Assembly (NCBI RefSeq): GCF_029893345.1
Contig: NZ_JARXVE010000001.1
Coordinates: forward strand, 434,001-498,000
Length of the DNA stretch: 64,000 bases
Reading direction: 5' to 3'
Source: Mycolicibacterium frederiksbergense
GTDB taxonomy: Bacteria > Actinomycetota > Actinomycetes > Mycobacteriales > Mycobacteriaceae
Shown: positions 51,703 to 62,126 of the stretch, one piece after another
How positions within the stretch are numbered: position 1 is the first letter of the stretch
How the letters are laid out: every line of letters begins with the position of its first letter
The notes under the pieces: model-generated
Databases searched by the model: none
Told to the model about the DNA's origin: nothing
Seen by the model: only the letters and a program-made list of their open reading frames with translations
Made by a program: the position numbers and the translations under genes

Positions 51703-53962
51703 CGGCTCGGTCCAGCAGACACACCGGCGACGCGGCGAACAACTCGGCAGCAGGCACCGCACCCGTCCATTTCCGGCCGCTGAGCAGATCCAGCCACCGG
51801 CCGTCCGGCAATGGCAATACCGTATCGGCCCAGCCGGTTTCGGCCAGACCCACGGTCCACCGGCTGACGGCCACCACGACATCGGTGCCGCGCAGGTAGG
51901 ACACCAGATGCCCGGCGGCGGCGCCGGCGGCCAACAGTGGGGTGTACGCACCGGAAAGGAACGTTTCGGGCCGGGCGCGGCGCAGTCGCAGCGCGGTGGC
52001 GGTGACACGTAGTTTCGGATCGTCGCCGCGCCGCAGCGCGGCGCGTAGCACCGAATAGTCAACCGGGCGACGGTTATCCGGATCGACCAGGCTGTCCTCG
52101 GCGGATTCGGTGCCCTGATAGACATCCGGCACACCGGGGACGGTCAACTGGATGAGTTTCTGGCCCAGGCTGTCGCTTCGAGCGTGCGCGTCGAGTCGGC
52201 CCACCAGCTCCGTCAGTTCGGCGGCGACGGGTCCGTCGAACACCCGGTCCAGCCAGCCGTGCGCATCGTCCTCGAACGCCGGGACCGGATCATGCCAAGA
52301 GGTCCGGACCCCGGCCTCCCGGATCGCCTTCTGGGCATAGCCGTGTAGACGAGTGCGCAGCTCGGCGGTGACATTGCCATCGGCAGGCCATACGCCGAAG
52401 ATGTTCTGCCACAGGAATAGTGCCGTGGACTGGTCCGGGGGATCGGTGCGTGCCGTCCACCGGCTGACCGAGTCCGACCAGGTCGCAGGCACCTGGGACA
52501 GCAGCCCGATGCGGGCCCGGACGTCCTCGCCACGCTTGGTGTCGTGGGTGGACAGCGTGGTCATCGTCGACGGCCAGGCGTGTACCCGTGTCGCGGCCCG
52601 CTGGTGGAATTCGGCCGGCGTGACCCCGAACAACTCGGGCGCACCACCGACCTCATTGAGTGGCACCAACCGGGCATCGCGGTAGAACAGGCAGTCCTCG
52701 ATCGCCTTGGCGGTAGCCGCTCCGCAGAGTTGGTTGAACCGGGACACCACCTCGGTACTGGTCGACAGGGCTGCCGAGATGATGGCCAGCGAATCTGTGA
52801 ATTCCGGTGCTGTGCAGGCGGTTTCGTACAAGGCCAGCGGAAGGATTGTGGCTAGGGCAGGGTAGTCGCAGCGGTATACGCCGATTCTGCTGATCACTGC
52901 GGCCACCGCCGCGGGCACCTGCCGATCGTGAGTCGCCGTCACCGCCGAGATCACCCGGCACAGCCGGGCCAATTCGCTGGCCAGGGTGTCGGTGACGGCG
53001 GCCGCCTTGAGTGTGCGCTCGGCTTCGGGAGGCTGGCGGCCGCTCACCGCGGTGAGCTCGGCGCGGCCGGACGGCGCGATGAACAGTCCGCCGATCTCTC
53101 GCAGCGCGTCATACCCGGTGGTGCCATTGACCGGAAGCGCGGCATCGAGGCTTTCGTCGGCGGCCAGGATCTTTTCCACCACGATCCACCCGTCGGGGCC
53201 GACCAGCTCACGCAGCCGGCCCAGATAGCCGACCGGATCGGACAATCCGTCCGGATGGTCAACGCGCAGGCCGTCCACCAGTCGCTCATCGAACCAGCGT
53301 TTGACCTCCACATGGGTCGCGTCGAATACGGCACGGTCCTCCTGGCGCAGCGCCGCCAGGGAAGTGATGGAGAAGAAGCGTCGATAGCCGCAGATGCCGC
53401 GGCGCCAGCCGGTCAGCCGATAGTGCTGACGGTCGTGCACCTGGCTGCCGGTGCCGGTGCCGGTTCCCGGTGCGATGGGAAAGCTCATGTCACCCAGCCG
53501 CAGCAGCTCGCCGTCGACCACCAGATCGGCGACGTCGTCATCGGAACCCAGGACCGGCAACACAATCCGGCCGTCATCGAGATCCCAATCGATGTCGAAG
53601 TAACCGGCATACATCGATGCCCGGCCATACCGCAGCAGATCCCACCACCACGGGTTCTGTTCCGGGTGCCCCACGCCGAGGTGGTTGGGCACGATATCAA
53701 CAATGAGGCCGATGTCCCGGCGCCGGGCAGCCTCCGACAGCCGCTGCAGCCCATCCGGACCACCGAGGGCAGCCGACACGGTGGTGGGGTCGGTGACGTC
53801 ATAGCCGTGGGTGGAGCCTTCCGCCGCGGTCAGGATCGGCGACAGATACAGATGCGAGACACCCAGGTCATCGAAGTAGTCCAGCAGGTTCACCGCATCG
53901 TCGAAAGTGCAGCAGTCCCCGCGCATCTGGAGCCGATACGTGGACAGGACCGGGCGGGCCAT
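51695..53962 (-). CDS. treY: Maltooligosyl trehalose synthase
   Basis: A 755-residue GH13 enzyme turning the reducing end of maltodextrins into an alpha,alpha-1,1-linked trehalose unit. Motifs are STYRLQMRGDCCTFDDAVNLL at the start, VDIVPNHLGV, DGLRVDHPDGLSDP (nucleophile) and VVEKILAADESL (acid). The late TLSTHDTKRGEDVRARIGLL is family-typical. It starts one base after the treX stop and overlaps treZ. Confidence 0.94.
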   Translation of the reverse strand: MARPVLSTYRLQMRGDCCTFDDAVNLLDYFDDLGVSHLYLSPILTAAEGSTHGYDVTDPTTVSAALGGPDGLQRLSEAARRRDIGLIVDIVPNHLGVGHPEQNPWWWDLLRYGRASMYAGYFDIDWDLDDGRIVLPVLGSDDDVADLVVDGELLRLGDMSFPIAPGTGTGTGSQVHDRQHYRLTGWRRGICGYRRFFSITSLAALRQEDRAVFDATHVEVKRWFDERLVDGLRVDHPDGLSDPVGYLGRLRELVGPDGWIVVEKILAADESLDAALPVNGTTGYDALREIGGLFIAPSGRAELTAVSGRQPPEAERTLKAAAVTDTLASELARLCRVISAVTATHDRQVPAAVAAVISRIGVYRCDYPALATILPLALYETACTAPEFTDSLAIISAALSTSTEVVSRFNQLCGAATAKAIEDCLFYRDARLVPLNEVGGAPELFGVTPAEFHQRAATRVHAWPSTMTTLSTHDTKRGEDVRARIGLLSQVPATWSDSVSRWTARTDPPDQSTALFLWQNIFGVWPADGNVTAELRTRLHGYAQKAIREAGVRTSWHDPVPAFEDDAHGWLDRVFDGPVAAELTELVGRLDAHARSDSLGQKLIQLTVPGVPDVYQGTESAEDSLVDPDNRRPVDYSVLRAALRRGDDPKLRVTATALRLRRARPETFLSGAYTPLLAAGAAAGHLVSYLRGTDVVVAVSRWTVGLAETGWADTVLPLPDGRWLDLLSGRKWTGAVPAAELFAASPVCLLDRADA

Positions 53963-53963
53963 G

Positions 53964-56132
53964 TCAGGCCGTCTTGCGCAGTACCAGCAGGGAGCGGGCC
54001 TGCAGCGAAATCCTCTCGGCGGCGGCCACGACGAGATCACAATCGCCGGTCGGGCTGGCGGTGCTCAGATCACCGGTCCACTCGGTGGCGTAATCGCCGT
54101 TGGGCGTGACGAAATCCTGATCGTGGTCATTGGTGTTGAAGCACAACAGGAACGTGTCATCGACAACCCGTTCACCACGCGCGTTGGGGGCCGGGATGGC
54201 CTCGCCGTTGAGGAAGACCGCGACGCAGGTGCCCAATCCGGTACCCCAATCTTCCGGGGTCATCTCGGTGCCCGCCGGGGTGAGCCAAGCGATGTCGCGG
54301 ACCTGATCGCCGCTGCGGATCGGCTTGCCCTCGAAGAACCGGCGGCGCCGGAATACCGGGTGCCGCTTGCGGAATTCCACAAACTTGCGGGTGAACTCCA
54401 GTAGTTCGGCGTTGGTCTCGCGCAGTGACCAGTCCATCCAGGACAGTTCCGAATCCTGGCAGTACACATTGTTGTTGCCCAACTGGGTTCGGCCGAACTC
54501 GTCGCCGTGCGCGATCATCGGCGTGCCCTGCGAGAGCATCAAGGTACCCATGATGTTGCGCATCTGCTTGGCGCGCAGAGCCAGGATCTCCGGGTCGTCG
54601 GTCGGCCCTTCCACGCCGCAGTTCCACGACCGGTTGTGGCTCTCGCCGTCCTGGTTGTCCTCACCGTTGGCGGCGTTGTGTTTCTCGTTGTAGGACACCA
54701 GGTCGTTGAGGGTGAACCCGTCGTGGCAGGTGACGAAGTTGATGCTGGCGCCCGGCCGGCGCCCGGTCGCCTCATAGAGGTCCGAGGAGCCGGTCAGCCG
54801 GGAGGCGAACTCGCCGAGGGTCGCTGGCTCGCCGCGCCAGTAGTCGCGCACGGTGTCGCGGTACTTCCCGTTCCACTCGGTCCACAAACCAGGGAAGTTG
54901 CCCACCTGGTAGCCGCCCTCACCGATATCCCACGGTTCGGCGATCAGCTTTACCTGGCTGACCACCGGGTCCTGCTGGACCAGATCGAAGAACGCCGAAA
55001 GCCGGTCCACGTCATAGAATTCCCGGGCCAGGGTGGAGGCCAGGTCGAACCGGAATCCGTCGACGTGCATCTCCAGCACCCAGTACCGCAACGAATCCAT
55101 GATCAGCTGCAGTGTGTGCGGATGCCGCGCGTTGAGGCTGTTGCCGGTTCCGGTGAAATCCTTGTAGAACTCGGGTTGATCGTCCTGCAGCCGGTAATAG
55201 GCGGCGTTGTCTATACCGCGGAAGTTGATGGTCGGGCCGAGGTGGTTGCCTTCGGCGGTGTGGTTGTAGACCACATCCAGGATGACCTCGATACCCGCAT
55301 CGTGGAACGCCTTGACCATGGTCTTGAACTCGGCAACCGCGCCGCCGGCATGCCTGGTGGCGGCGTACTGGAAATGCGGAGCGAAGAAGCCGACCGTGTT
55401 GTAGCCCCAATAGTTTCGCAGTCCCAGGTCCAGCAGCCGATGGTCGTGCATGAACTGGTGCACTGGCATCAGTTCGATGGCGGTGATGTTCAGCGACTGG
55501 AGGTACTCGATGACCACCGGATGGCTCAGCCCCGCGTAGGTGCCCCGGAGTTCCTCGGGGATTCCCGGATGGGTCTGGGTCATCCCTTTGACGTGGGCCT
55601 CATAGATCACGGTGTCGTGATACGGGGTTTTCGGTGCGCGGTCCGAACCCCATTGGAAGAACGGGTTGATCACCACGCTGGTCATGGTGTGGCCCAAGGA
55701 GTCGACTTGGGGCGGGGTGGCGGTGCCTGCCGGTTCGGCCGCCAGATCGTAGGAGAAGAGTGCCTGGCTGAAATCGAAGTCGCCGTGGAAGGACTTGCCG
55801 TAGGGGTCCAGCAGCAGCTTGCTGGGGTCGCAGCGGTGCCCGGCGCCCGGATCCCATGGCCCGTATACCCGGAAGCCGTAGCGTTGCCCCGGGCTGACTG
55901 TGGGCAAGTATGCGTGCCAGACGAACCCGTCGACCTCGTCGAGATTGATCCGCTGCTCGGAGCCGTCCTTGGCGATCAGGCATAACTCAACCCGTTCGGC
56001 GACCTCGGAGAACAACGAGAAGTTGGTGCCCGCGCCGTCATAGGTCGCGCCGAGCGGGTAGGCCTCACCGGGCCAGACAGTCGACATCGGCGTGGGTACT
56101 GGAGTCGACGTTACTGGTGACGACGGCGTCAT
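53964..56132 (-). CDS. treX: Glycogen debranching enzyme
   Basis: A 722-residue isoamylase-type GH13 debranching enzyme that cuts alpha-1,6 branches of glycogen and feeds linear chains to TreY. A CBM48-like N-terminus (GATYDGAGTNFSLFSEVAE) precedes the barrel with DVVYNHTAEGNHLGP, VDGFRFDLASTLARE (nucleophile) and LIAEPWDIGEGGYQVG (acid). ATG 56132 has GGTGAGG just upstream; ATG 56087 is a less likely start. It lies 4 bp after the acyltransferase gene. Confidence 0.94.
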   Translation of the reverse strand: MTPSSPVTSTPVPTPMSTVWPGEAYPLGATYDGAGTNFSLFSEVAERVELCLIAKDGSEQRINLDEVDGFVWHAYLPTVSPGQRYGFRVYGPWDPGAGHRCDPSKLLLDPYGKSFHGDFDFSQALFSYDLAAEPAGTATPPQVDSLGHTMTSVVINPFFQWGSDRAPKTPYHDTVIYEAHVKGMTQTHPGIPEELRGTYAGLSHPVVIEYLQSLNITAIELMPVHQFMHDHRLLDLGLRNYWGYNTVGFFAPHFQYAATRHAGGAVAEFKTMVKAFHDAGIEVILDVVYNHTAEGNHLGPTINFRGIDNAAYYRLQDDQPEFYKDFTGTGNSLNARHPHTLQLIMDSLRYWVLEMHVDGFRFDLASTLAREFYDVDRLSAFFDLVQQDPVVSQVKLIAEPWDIGEGGYQVGNFPGLWTEWNGKYRDTVRDYWRGEPATLGEFASRLTGSSDLYEATGRRPGASINFVTCHDGFTLNDLVSYNEKHNAANGEDNQDGESHNRSWNCGVEGPTDDPEILALRAKQMRNIMGTLMLSQGTPMIAHGDEFGRTQLGNNNVYCQDSELSWMDWSLRETNAELLEFTRKFVEFRKRHPVFRRRRFFEGKPIRSGDQVRDIAWLTPAGTEMTPEDWGTGLGTCVAVFLNGEAIPAPNARGERVVDDTFLLCFNTNDHDQDFVTPNGDYATEWTGDLSTASPTGDCDLVVAAAERISLQARSLLVLRKTA

Positions 56133-56136
56133 GACC

Positions 56137-58305
56137 TCACCACCAACCGGTGGCCGCCGCCATCTGACGACCCAATTCGTTCGTCATTGTGCGCGCATAG
56201 GTGGTGGAGAGATGGTGAGAATCGTGATAGATCAACACATTTCCCTCCACTACGCGGCAACGGTCCTTACGGCACACCGCATCGCTCATGTCGAGTGGCT
56301 TGAGCAGTGGAAATTGCTCGACAAAATCCAGCGTGGGGTTGCGGTCGGACAGTACCTTGGACCGGTCGATACCGCAGGAGTTGGCGTCGCCGCCCTTGGC
56401 CAGGCAGTCGTACGGGAAGTACGGCTTGCCGTTACGGGTGAGCCAGGGGGTGTCGCGCATCGCCAGAATGGGAATGTTGTTTTCGGACAGGGTTTCCCAG
56501 ATTCCGACGTAGGTGCTCGGCATCACATCGCCGGGCTTGATGTTCCACGGCCGGGTTGAGGTGGTGAACACATAGTCGGGGCGATCGGCGATGAGCTGCG
56601 ACATCACCTTTTCGTTCCACTCATGGCATTTCGGGTAGGGCCGGTTGTCACCCATCACCAAAGGGACTTCCTCGGTGGTCAGGGGACAACCCATCTTGAG
56701 GTAGGTGACCACCTTGAAGTTGTGCAGACGGCCCAGCAGGTCAAGTGCGGTGATCCAGTGCTCGGCGTGTGAACCCCCGGCCACGGCGATGGTACGTGTC
56801 GCGTCCTTGTCACCGTAGGTGCAGTTGATCACGTCGGTGTTGGAGAAATCGCTGATACATCCGTCGTTCGTGGAGGCCGGCAGATCGTCTTTGGCCTCCA
56901 ACACCGTCGGGCGCATCGGCAGCTTGGGCACCCGAAGGTCATCGATCAGCGCGCGGGCACCCGGATAGTCGCGTGCTGACAGCCCGGACAGTTCCTTGCC
57001 GCTGGCGCGCTGCACGGTGACATGCTCGCGCCAGGTGAACGAGGTGGCCGTGAGCGCGATGCCGAGCAGGCCGACGATGGAGCCGAGCACGATGGTCGGT
57101 CGGCGCAGCCGGACCCGCAGCGGGATGGCGGGTGCGGCGGTCGCTGCCTTGGTCTTCTGCAGGCGCAGCGGCTCCTCGATGTACCGCGTGGTGAGCCAGG
57201 CCAGAACCCCCGAGACCAGCAGCACGAGCAGACCGTCGAGGAAGCTGGCGTGCGAGTGGCCGGAGTAGGACAGCCAGAAGATCAGTAGCGGCCAGTGCCA
57301 CAGATACAGCGAGTAGGCCATCGAGCCCAGCGACACGAACGGGGCGGTCGCCAGCATCCGGTTGGGTGCGGGCATCTGCTCGGCGGTGCGCGGATCGTCC
57401 ATCCGGTTGGCGGCGGTCAGGATGAAGATGACCGTGGCGCCGACGGGAACCAGCGCCCAGGGCCCGGGGAACTCGTTGACGCCGTCGATGAACCAGCCGC
57501 AGGACAAGATCGCGGCCAGCGAGACGGTGGCAAGGATGGTGCGCAGCCACATCGGCCAGCGCACGACCGGCACCAGCGCGCCGGCCAGGACGCCCGCCAG
57601 CAGCTCCCAGCCGCGCGCGAAGCTGTTGTAGTAGGCGGTGGCCTGATCGGTGTTGTGCGCGATGATCGCGTACACGAACGAGGCGATGGTCAGGGCGCTC
57701 AGGAACACGATGAAGGCGGCGCGCAGGTGCCGACCGAACACCCGGCGTCCCAGGTAGGCGAACCCGAAGACCAGCACCAGGAACGCGATATAGAACTGTC
57801 CCTGCACCGACATCGACCAGATGTGCTGTAGCGGACTGACCGCCTCACCGGCGCGAAGATAGTCTGCGGCGGTGTTGGCCAACTCCCAGTTCTGGTAGTA
57901 ACCCAGGCTGGCCAGGCTTTGATCGGCAAATGCTTCCCACCGCGTCTCCGGTTGCACCAGGATGGTCAGCACCGCGGCCGCGGCCAGCACAACCACCAGG
58001 GCGGGCAGCAAACGCCGCACCAGCCGAACCACCTCGGGAACCAGCCGCAGCGGGGCCTCCGGATTCAGGGCAATCCGCAGGATCTTGCCGCCGAAGAAGA
58101 ACCCCGACAGCGCCAGGAAGACGTCGACCCCACCGGACACTCGGCCGAACCAGATATGGAACACCGCGACGAGCGCGATGGCGATACCGCGGAGCCCGTC
58201 GAGATCATGCCGATAGAAACCTGACGCGCGGGTACCCATGGCGGCACGCTGAACGGAACCGGACTCGGTGCCGGGCTCCGTCCGGGGGGCGTCAAGGGTC
58301 TTCAT
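56137..58305 (-). CDS. OatA-like acyltransferase: acyltransferase-3 membrane domain plus SGNH domain
   Basis: A 722-residue membrane protein matching Rv1565c in position. About ten helices form the N-terminal acyltransferase-3 domain ([20 protein letters not shown] near residues 35-54, then [13 protein letters not shown]). The C-terminal extracytoplasmic part (about 460-722) is SGNH-like, with [13 protein letters not shown] and [12 protein letters not shown]. Such proteins carry acyl groups across the membrane and O-acylate wall polymers or glycolipids. The acceptor here is unknown. It heads the treX-treY-treZ operon. ATG 58305 was chosen because longer frames run toward bioA. Confidence 0.85.
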   Translation of the reverse strand: MKTLDAPRTEPGTESGSVQRAAMGTRASGFYRHDLDGLRGIAIALVAVFHIWFGRVSGGVDVFLALSGFFFGGKILRIALNPEAPLRLVPEVVRLVRRLLPALVVVLAAAAVLTILVQPETRWEAFADQSLASLGYYQNWELANTAADYLRAGEAVSPLQHIWSMSVQGQFYIAFLVLVFGFAYLGRRVFGRHLRAAFIVFLSALTIASFVYAIIAHNTDQATAYYNSFARGWELLAGVLAGALVPVVRWPMWLRTILATVSLAAILSCGWFIDGVNEFPGPWALVPVGATVIFILTAANRMDDPRTAEQMPAPNRMLATAPFVSLGSMAYSLYLWHWPLLIFWLSYSGHSHASFLDGLLVLLVSGVLAWLTTRYIEEPLRLQKTKAATAAPAIPLRVRLRRPTIVLGSIVGLLGIALTATSFTWREHVTVQRASGKELSGLSARDYPGARALIDDLRVPKLPMRPTVLEAKDDLPASTNDGCISDFSNTDVINCTYGDKDATRTIAVAGGSHAEHWITALDLLGRLHNFKVVTYLKMGCPLTTEEVPLVMGDNRPYPKCHEWNEKVMSQLIADRPDYVFTTSTRPWNIKPGDVMPSTYVGIWETLSENNIPILAMRDTPWLTRNGKPYFPYDCLAKGGDANSCGIDRSKVLSDRNPTLDFVEQFPLLKPLDMSDAVCRKDRCRVVEGNVLIYHDSHHLSTTYARTMTNELGRQMAAATGWW

Positions 58306-58396
58306 GATCGACGCCAATTTACCTAAGATCGGCCTTAAGCTCATATTTCGGATACCCGCGTCACTCTCTGTGAACAGGGCGCTAGGCTGCCCGACT
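58306..58396. promoter_or_regulatory. Divergent promoter region, acyltransferase-treXYZ and bioA
   Basis: A 91-bp gap with an A/T-rich patch. For bioA, TAGGCT (58383-58388) lies eight bases before GTG 58397, a near-leaderless arrangement. I see no TGAAC-N3-GTTCA palindrome here (only a single TGAAC, at 58372-58376), unlike the bioF and bioB promoters. Confidence 0.4.
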
Positions 58397-59695
58397 GTGG
58401 CTGAGCTGACCCCAGCGCAAATCAATGCCATTGACGCGGCACACATCTGGCACCCCTACAGCGCGATGGGCGCTGGATCGTTGGCGCCCGTGGTCGCCGT
58501 CGGGGCCAAAGGCGCGTGGCTGACTGTGATCGACCCAACAGACGGTGAACCGATCGAGGTCCTCGATGCGATGGCGTCGTGGTGGACGGCGGTACATGGT
58601 CATGGACATCCGGTGCTGGACCGTGCCATCAACGACCAGCTCGCCACCATGAACCACGTCATGTTCGGCGGCCTGACCCACGAACCGGCGGCACGGCTGG
58701 CGCAGCTGCTGGTGGACCTCACCCCGGATGGGCTGGAGACGGTGTTCTTCAGTGATTCCGGCTCGGTGTCGGTCGAGGTGGCGGTGAAGATGGCGCTGCA
58801 GTACTGGCGCAGCCTGGGCCGCGGCTCCAAGCACCGCCTGATGACGTGGCGGGGCGGCTATCACGGTGACACCTTCACCCCGATGAGCGTGTGCGACCCC
58901 GAGGGCGGCATGCATTCGCTGTGGACCGACATCTTGCTGGCCCAGGAGTTCGCGCCGCCGGTACCCGCGGACTACCAGCCGTCCTACAGCGCGGCGTTTG
59001 AGCAGCAACTGGCCGAGCACGCCGACGAACTCGCCGCGGTGATCGTCGAACCCGTGGTGCAGGGCGCCGGGGGGATGCGCTTCCACGATCCGCGCTACCT
59101 GTCGGACCTGCGTGCGATCTGCGATCGCCACGACGTGCTGCTGATCTTCGACGAGATCGCCACCGGGTTCGGCCGGACCGGTGAGCTGTTCGCGGCCGAG
59201 CATGCCGGGGTCAGCCCGGACATCATGTGTGTCGGGAAGGCGCTGACCGGTGGCTACATCACCCTGGCGGCGACCCTGTGCACCGGGCAGATCGCCCGGA
59301 CGATCAGTGCGGGGGAGCCCGGCGCGCTGATGCACGGTCCGACCTTCATGGCCAATGCGCTGGCCTGTGCGGTCGGCGTGGCGGCGGTGGAACTACTGGT
59401 CAGTGGCGATTGGCGGGCTCGGGTGAGCGAGATCGAGGCCGGCCTGCGCCATGGGCTAGAGCCGGCCCGGGCACTGCCCGGGGTGGCCGATGTCCGGGTG
59501 CTGGGTGCCATCGGTGTCATCGAAATGAGCGAGCCGGTGGACATGCGGGTGGCGACGTTGACGGCGCTGCGGCACGGGGTCTGGCTACGTCCGTTCGGCA
59601 AGCTGATCTACGCCATGCCGCCGTTCATCTGCACGCCGCAGGAGGTGGAACAGATCACCGCAGGCATGGTCGGCGTGGCCCGTGCACTAACCTGA
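58397..59695 (+). CDS. bioA: Adenosylmethionine-8-amino-7-oxononanoate aminotransferase
   Basis: A 432-residue PLP class III aminotransferase that makes 7,8-diaminopelargonate, the third step from pimeloyl thioester to biotin. It starts with [20 protein letters not shown]. The PLP aspartate is in [16 protein letters not shown] and the lysine in [18 protein letters not shown] 58397 gives the family N-terminus. The TGA stop is part of the operator palindrome in front of bioF. Confidence 0.96.
   Translation: MAELTPAQINAIDAAHIWHPYSAMGAGSLAPVVAVGAKGAWLTVIDPTDGEPIEVLDAMASWWTAVHGHGHPVLDRAINDQLATMNHVMFGGLTHEPAARLAQLLVDLTPDGLETVFFSDSGSVSVEVAVKMALQYWRSLGRGSKHRLMTWRGGYHGDTFTPMSVCDPEGGMHSLWTDILLAQEFAPPVPADYQPSYSAAFEQQLAEHADELAAVIVEPVVQGAGGMRFHDPRYLSDLRAICDRHDVLLIFDEIATGFGRTGELFAAEHAGVSPDIMCVGKALTGGYITLAATLCTGQIARTISAGEPGALMHGPTFMANALACAVGVAAVELLVSGDWRARVSEIEAGLRHGLEPARALPGVADVRVLGAIGVIEMSEPVDMRVATLTALRHGVWLRPFGKLIYAMPPFICTPQEVEQITAGMVGVARALT
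59688..59693 (+). promoter_or_regulatory. -10 box TAACCT for bioF, inside the end of bioA
   Basis: TAACCT (TANNNT) occupies the last codons of bioA and touches the operator TGAACGGTGTTCA. The same arrangement, TAGCCT plus operator, precedes bioB. Confidence 0.5.
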
Positions 59696-59705
59696 ACGGT
59701 GTTCA
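59693..59705. promoter_or_regulatory. BioQ operator TGAAC-GGT-GTTCA before bioF
   Basis: A perfect 5-3-5 palindrome identical to that between bioQ and bioB. It overlaps the predicted transcription start (near 59700), so a bound repressor would block initiation. The bioA stop codon is its first three bases. BioQ is the known TetR-type biotin regulator of mycobacteria. Confidence 0.8.
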
Positions 59706-59769
59706 ATGGTCGGCACCGCCGACGTGTTCAACAGTCGGCACTGCCGACGCGTTCAATAGTCGTCGGCAC
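59699..59769 (+). repeat. Tandem ~25-nt repeat array in the bioF leader
   Basis: Units at 59699-59723 and 59724-59748 (25 nt each) and a shortened one at 59749-59769. Each starts G(T/C)GTTCAA and ends in a small inverted repeat GTCGGC-N3-GCCGAC, lost in the third. The array directly follows the operator and ends at the bioF ribosome site AAGGAG. A related array lies before bioB. Confidence 0.75.
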
Positions 59770-59781
59770 AAGGAGCACCAG

Positions 59782-60930
59782 GTGACGCGCACGGATCTTT
59801 CACCGCTGGCCTGGCTGGCCGACGTCGAGCGGCAGCGCCGGCAGGCCGGGCTGCGCCGCGAGCTGCGTACCCGGCCTCCGGTGGGCGCCGAACTCGATCT
59901 GGCCTCCAATGACTATCTGGGGTTGTCGCAGCACCCCGACGTCCTCGACGGCGGCATCGAAGCGCTGCGCACCTGGGGTGCAGGCGCCGGCGGCTCGCGG
60001 CTGGTCACCGGCAACACCGAACTGCACGAAGGATTCGAAGCCGCACTGGCCGGCTTCGTCGGCGCGGAGTCGGCGCTGGTGTTCTCATCGGGCTACACCG
60101 CCAACCTCGGCGCGGTGGTCGCGTTGTCCGGTCCCGGCTCCCTGCTGGTCTCCGACGCACTGACGCACGCTTCCCTGGTCGACGCATGCCGGTTGTCCCG
60201 GGCCCGCGTGGCGATCACCCCGCACCGCGACGTCGGCGCGGTCGAGGCCGCATTGTCCGCCCGCACCGAGGAACGCGCGGTGGTGCTCACCGAGTCGGTG
60301 TTCAGCGCCGACGGAGTGCTCGCACCGCTGCGTGAGTTGCATGCGGTGTGCCGTCGCCACGGCGCACTGCTGCTCGTGGACGAAGCCCACGGTCTTGGCG
60401 TGCGGGGCGAGGGCGGACAAGGCCTGCTGCACGAAGTGGGCCTGGCCGGGGCTCCGGACGTGGTGATGACGACGACCCTGTCGAAGGCGCTGGGCAGCCA
60501 GGGTGGCGTGGTGCTCGGCCCGGAGCCGGTGCGTGCGCACCTGATCGACGCCGCACGCACATTCATCTTCGACACCGGTTTGGCGCCCGCGGCTGTCGGC
60601 GCCGCGTGGGCCGCGCTGCGGGTGCTGATCGCCGAGCCGCACCGGGCCCAGGCAGTCCTGACCCACGCCGCCGACCTGGCCCGGATTTCCGGAGAGACGG
60701 CCATTCCCGATTCGGCGGTGGTCTCGGTGATCCTGGGCGATCCGGAGGTCGCGGTCGCCGCTGCGGCGGCGTGCCTGGATCGCGGCGTCCGCGTCGGCTG
60801 TTTCCGCCCGCCGACGGTTCCCGAGGGCACCTCGCGGCTGCGCTTGACCGCCCGGGCTTCGTTGACCGCCGACGAGATGGATCTGGCCCGCCGGGTGCTC
60901 ACCGAGGTCCTGGCCGAGGCACGGGCATGA
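59782..60930 (+). CDS. bioF: 8-amino-7-oxononanoate synthase
   Basis: A 382-residue PLP enzyme condensing pimeloyl thioester with alanine. Motifs are [18 protein letters not shown] near the N-terminus, [18 protein letters not shown], and the PLP lysine in [16 protein letters not shown] 59782 follows AAGGAG (59770-59775); the frame is open upstream into bioA, which is a shadow. The stop overlaps the bioD start by four bases (ATGA). Confidence 0.95.
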   Translation: MTRTDLSPLAWLADVERQRRQAGLRRELRTRPPVGAELDLASNDYLGLSQHPDVLDGGIEALRTWGAGAGGSRLVTGNTELHEGFEAALAGFVGAESALVFSSGYTANLGAVVALSGPGSLLVSDALTHASLVDACRLSRARVAITPHRDVGAVEAALSARTEERAVVLTESVFSADGVLAPLRELHAVCRRHGALLLVDEAHGLGVRGEGGQGLLHEVGLAGAPDVVMTTTLSKALGSQGGVVLGPEPVRAHLIDAARTFIFDTGLAPAAVGAAWAALRVLIAEPHRAQAVLTHAADLARISGETAIPDSAVVSVILGDPEVAVAAAAACLDRGVRVGCFRPPTVPEGTSRLRLTARASLTADEMDLARRVLTEVLAEARA

Positions 60931-61604
60931 GCATCGTGGTCGTGACCGGAACCGACACGGGCGTCGGGAAGACGGTGACGACCGCGGCGCTGGCCTGCGC
61001 GACGCGCCTCGCCGGTTTCGACGTCGCGGTGTGCAAACCGGTGCAGACTGGAACGATCGACGGCGACGACGACCTCGGTGAAGTGCGCCGACTGTCCGGG
61101 GTGGGCAACCTGCACGGCGGATGGCGCTATCCGGAGCCGCTGGCCCCGGTTGCGGCCGCCGACCGCGCTGGGCTGGAACTGCCGACGCGCGCCGAGTTGG
61201 TGACCGCGGTGCGCGATGCCGAGGTGCCGGGCGGGCTGACCCTTGTCGAGGGCGCGGGCGGTCTGCTGGTCGAGCTCGGGGCCGACGGCGTCACCCTGCG
61301 CGATCTGGCCGCCGATCTCTCCGCGGCCGTCCTGGTGGTGGTGTCCCCGGGATTGGGAACCCTCAACCACACCGCGTTGACATTGGAATCACTTGCCGGA
61401 CAAGGGATTCCGTGTGCCGGCCTGGTGATCGGTGCGTGGCCGGAGAACCCCGGAATCGCCGCGTCGGGAAACCGGGACGCACTGGCGCAGCTGGCACCGG
61501 TACGTGCCGTGCTGCCCGCGGGGGCCGGCGGCGCCACCGCCGAGGAGTTCGAGGCGATCTGCGCCGACGTGTTCGACCGGGACTGGCTGACCGGCCTGAC
61601 CTGA
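60927..61604 (+). CDS. bioD: Dethiobiotin synthetase
   Basis: A 225-residue P-loop enzyme that closes the ureido ring of dethiobiotin with CO2 and ATP. The Walker A region is [18 protein letters not shown], then VCKPVQTG and the [10 protein letters not shown] block. The ATG overlaps the bioF stop, giving coupled translation. It is followed one base later by the 2H phosphoesterase gene. Confidence 0.95.
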   Translation: MSIVVVTGTDTGVGKTVTTAALACATRLAGFDVAVCKPVQTGTIDGDDDLGEVRRLSGVGNLHGGWRYPEPLAPVAAADRAGLELPTRAELVTAVRDAEVPGGLTLVEGAGGLLVELGADGVTLRDLAADLSAAVLVVVSPGLGTLNHTALTLESLAGQGIPCAGLVIGAWPENPGIAASGNRDALAQLAPVRAVLPAGAGGATAEEFEAICADVFDRDWLTGLT

Positions 61605-61605
61605 G

Positions 61606-62115
61606 ATGGTGCACTCCGTCGAGTTGGTCTTCGATCCGGACACCGAAGCCAGGGTCCGCGGAATATGGGATGCGCTACGCGACGCGGACATTCCGAGCCA
61701 GGCGCCGGCCAGCCGGCCACACGTAACCCTGACCGTCGCCCAACACATCGATTCGCAGGCCGAGGACGTGCTGCGGGCGCTCGTGGACCGGTTCCCGTTG
61801 CCCTGCCGGCTCGGTGCGACCTTGATGTTCGGACGCTCGTCCGGGGTGCTGGCTCGACTGCTCATTCCGACAACAGAGCTGCTCGAAGTGCAGGCCGAGG
61901 TCTACCGGTCCTGCGTGCCGTTCATGACGCCGGCTCCGATGCCGCACGCCGAACCGGAGCAATGGACCCCGCATGTCACGCTGGCCCGGCATGTGGCTGC
62001 GGCGCGGTTGGTCACGGCGGTGCGGATCGCCGGACGGCCCGCCGAGATTGTCGGCAGTGTGACCGGGTTGCGGCACTGGGACGGCGACAAGCGCGTCGAG
62101 CACCCGATCGGCTGA
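61606..62115 (+). CDS. 2H phosphoesterase / 2'-5' RNA ligase-like protein
   Basis: A 169-residue protein with two HxT motifs, HVTLTVAQ (about residue 38) and HVTLARHV (about 124), the catalytic pair of the 2H phosphoesterase superfamily. It corresponds to Rv1571, which also follows bioD. Members hydrolyse or ligate 2',5'- or cyclic phosphates in RNA or nucleotides; the substrate here is unknown and a link to biotin is not evident. It begins one base after bioD and is probably in the bioF-bioD operon. Confidence 0.82.
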   Translation: MVHSVELVFDPDTEARVRGIWDALRDADIPSQAPASRPHVTLTVAQHIDSQAEDVLRALVDRFPLPCRLGATLMFGRSSGVLARLLIPTTELLEVQAEVYRSCVPFMTPAPMPHAEPEQWTPHVTLARHVAAARLVTAVRIAGRPAEIVGSVTGLRHWDGDKRVEHPIG

Positions 62116-62126
62116 TCAGGCCGGCA

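Noticed and set aside
59699..59769. Repeat array as a CRISPR
   Set aside because: The units are directly tandem with no unique spacers, only two or three copies exist, and no cas genes are present.
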